Source: Muribaculaceae bacterium (lineage in GTDB: Bacteria > Bacteroidota > Bacteroidia > Bacteroidales > Muribaculaceae). From it: a DNA stretch of 6,506 nt. A program made the translations under genes and the position numbers. The notes beneath the pieces are model-generated. The model ran no database searches. It saw nothing but the letters and a program-made list of their open reading frames with translations, and was not told the origin of the DNA. Where the stretch lies: positions 1 through 6,506 of the forward strand of contig VSPW01000113.1 in assembly GCA_009775535.1 (NCBI GenBank), in the 5' to 3' direction. Positions 5,224-6,506 of this stretch are shown one piece after another; positions within the stretch are counted from its first letter, which is position 1, and each line of letters starts with the position of its first letter.

Positions 5224-6506
5224 ATGAAAACAAGCATCCGACCCGTATCAGTCATAATGGCGTTTGTCTTAGGGGTAACCATGGCAGCCGCTGCCGGGTA
5301 TGCAGTAAAGGGAGTGGTAACCGATCCCGCCGGCGAGGGTGAGCCGTTTGCCACATACCGTATTTATGCCGCCGGCGATACCGTTAGGCCTGTCGCTACG
5401 GCCACAACCGACCTTACAGGTAATTTCAGCCAGCCGCTTACGAAGCCCGGTGGATACAGGATATCGGTCAATTCGGTGGGCAAGGTCGCTGTGGTGCGCG
5501 ACTTCACGGTGAGTGATGCCGCGCCGCTGGCCGACCTTGACACGCTCGTGGCGTATACCAACACCGAGATGCTCAAAGAGGTCACCGTTACGGCGCAGCG
5601 CCCGTTGGTGACCAAGGAGATAGACCGTATAGGCTATGATGTGCAGGCCGACGAGGAGTCGAAGACCAACACGGTGATAGACATGATGAGGAAAGTGCCC
5701 ATGGTCAGTGTCGATGCCGACGGTACGATCAAGGTCAACGGCTCTACTAATTTCAAGATATACAAGGACGGGCGTCCCAACCAGTCGTTCACCAACAACA
5801 GTAAGGATGTGCTGTCGGCCATACCGGCTTCCATGATAAAGCGTATAGAGGTGATCACCGAGCCGGGTGCGAAATACGATGCCGAGGGTGTAGGCGCAAT
5901 CATCAATATCGTCACGATGGACAATACATCCATGGGCGGTGTGATGGGCAGCGTACGTGTGGGGGCGAGGTCGAACAACGATTTCCTTCCTGACGGGTCT
6001 TTGTGGCTCTCTTCGCAGATCAATAAGGTGACATTCTCAGTGTATGGCGGAGGCGGATACAATAAAAAGACGTCATCGCGGTCGGAATCTTTTGCCGATT
6101 ATCTTTATAAGGAGTCGGGAAACAGGCTACAGAACGCCAGCTCCTCGCAAGGGTCAAGCTATTATGCCTATTTCGGCGGCGAGGCATCGTGGGATATAGA
6201 CTCGCTTAACCTGCTTACCGCCGAGATCGACGGGTTCACATGGGGCTCTAATACCACTTCTGCCGGTGCGGCGCTCATGAGCGATGCCGCCGGAATGCCC
6301 ATTTACAGCTACACAACCCGCAGCCATACGCCCCAGTCGCGGTATTTCAACATTGACGGCAATGTCAATTTCCAGCACCTGACATCGCGCAAGGGAGAGA
6401 ACATCACCTTATCGTACATGATATCGACCTCAAACAACAAGGACCGCGACACTACATATTATGAAAACCTTGTGAACTTCCCGCTTGGCTACGACCGCAG
6501 CTATAC
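5224..6506 (+). CDS. Outer-membrane beta-barrel / TonB-dependent receptor-like protein (3' partial)
   Basis: The gene is open to the window end, with 427 codons visible. Residues 1 to about 24 are a signal peptide (MKTSIRP, then a hydrophobic run ending AAAAG). Residues about 27-105 form a carboxypeptidase-regulatory-like beta-sandwich (VKGVVTDPAGEGEPFA). LKEVTVTAQRP (117-127) is the usual linker before the plug. The plug runs to about 231 and carries MMRKVPMVSVDADG (154-167), KVNG, KDGRPN (181-186), IEVITEPGAKYDAEG (208-222) and AIINIVT (225-231). After that, alternating polar/hydrophobic stretches rich in aromatic residues look like barrel strands. This layout matches the Bacteroidetes outer membrane beta-barrel family (OMP_b-brl_3), related to TonB-dependent receptors; the substrate cannot be told. 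The ATG at 5224 is the only start that gives a whole signal peptide, and there is no Shine-Dalgarno. No SusD-like partner is visible, though one could lie beyond the window. Full length is probably about 750-950 residues. Confidence 0.88.
   Translation, partial: MKTSIRPVSVIMAFVLGVTMAAAAGYAVKGVVTDPAGEGEPFATYRIYAAGDTVRPVATATTDLTGNFSQPLTKPGGYRISVNSVGKVAVVRDFTVSDAAPLADLDTLVAYTNTEMLKEVTVTAQRPLVTKEIDRIGYDVQADEESKTNTVIDMMRKVPMVSVDADGTIKVNGSTNFKIYKDGRPNQSFTNNSKDVLSAIPASMIKRIEVITEPGAKYDAEGVGAIINIVTMDNTSMGGVMGSVRVGARSNNDFLPDGSLWLSSQINKVTFSVYGGGGYNKKTSSRSESFADYLYKESGNRLQNASSSQGSSYYAYFGGEASWDIDSLNLLTAEIDGFTWGSNTTSAGAALMSDAAGMPIYSYTTRSHTPQSRYFNIDGNVNFQHLTSRKGENITLSYMISTSNNKDRDTTYYENLVNFPLGYDRSY

Overview
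The window looks like a chromosomal segment of a gut-type Bacteroidales, possibly Muribaculaceae. This is inferred from the protein families, a Bacteroidetes-type promoter element (TATCTTTG), start codons without Shine-Dalgarno sites, a T9SS-type C-terminal tail, and GC-rich coding DNA that still uses ATA heavily for isoleucine. All supported genes lie on the + strand and the window is densely coding. No RNA gene, IS element, CRISPR array or phage gene was seen.

Left part (1-2538): a tight three-gene cluster, probably one operon. A lipoprotein of the M28 / type II glutaminyl cyclase family (5' end outside the window) is followed after 5 bp by a SufE-family sulfur acceptor. That gene overlaps by an ATGA a glycerate kinase. 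The three functions (N-terminal pyroglutamate formation or peptidase activity in the envelope, Fe-S cluster sulfur transfer, glycerate phosphorylation) do not form one obvious pathway, so the cluster reads as housekeeping.

Middle part (2539-5035): a short intergenic region with a good Bacteroidetes -7 element leads into an 802-residue secreted protein. It has an N-terminal endonuclease I domain, several beta-sandwich modules including an fn3-like one, a jelly-roll-like domain and a T9SS-type tail. It is most likely an extracellular or surface DNA/RNA-degrading enzyme.

Right part (5036-6506): a 188-bp intergenic region carries a long nested inverted repeat (possible terminator or structured RNA end) and a near-consensus E. 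coli-type sigma70 promoter. Then comes the first 427 codons of an outer-membrane beta-barrel, TonB-receptor-like protein that runs off the window.

I see no convincing undescribed system. The points most worth a second look are the multidomain nuclease, the nested palindrome after it, and the atypical promoter before the outer-membrane protein.
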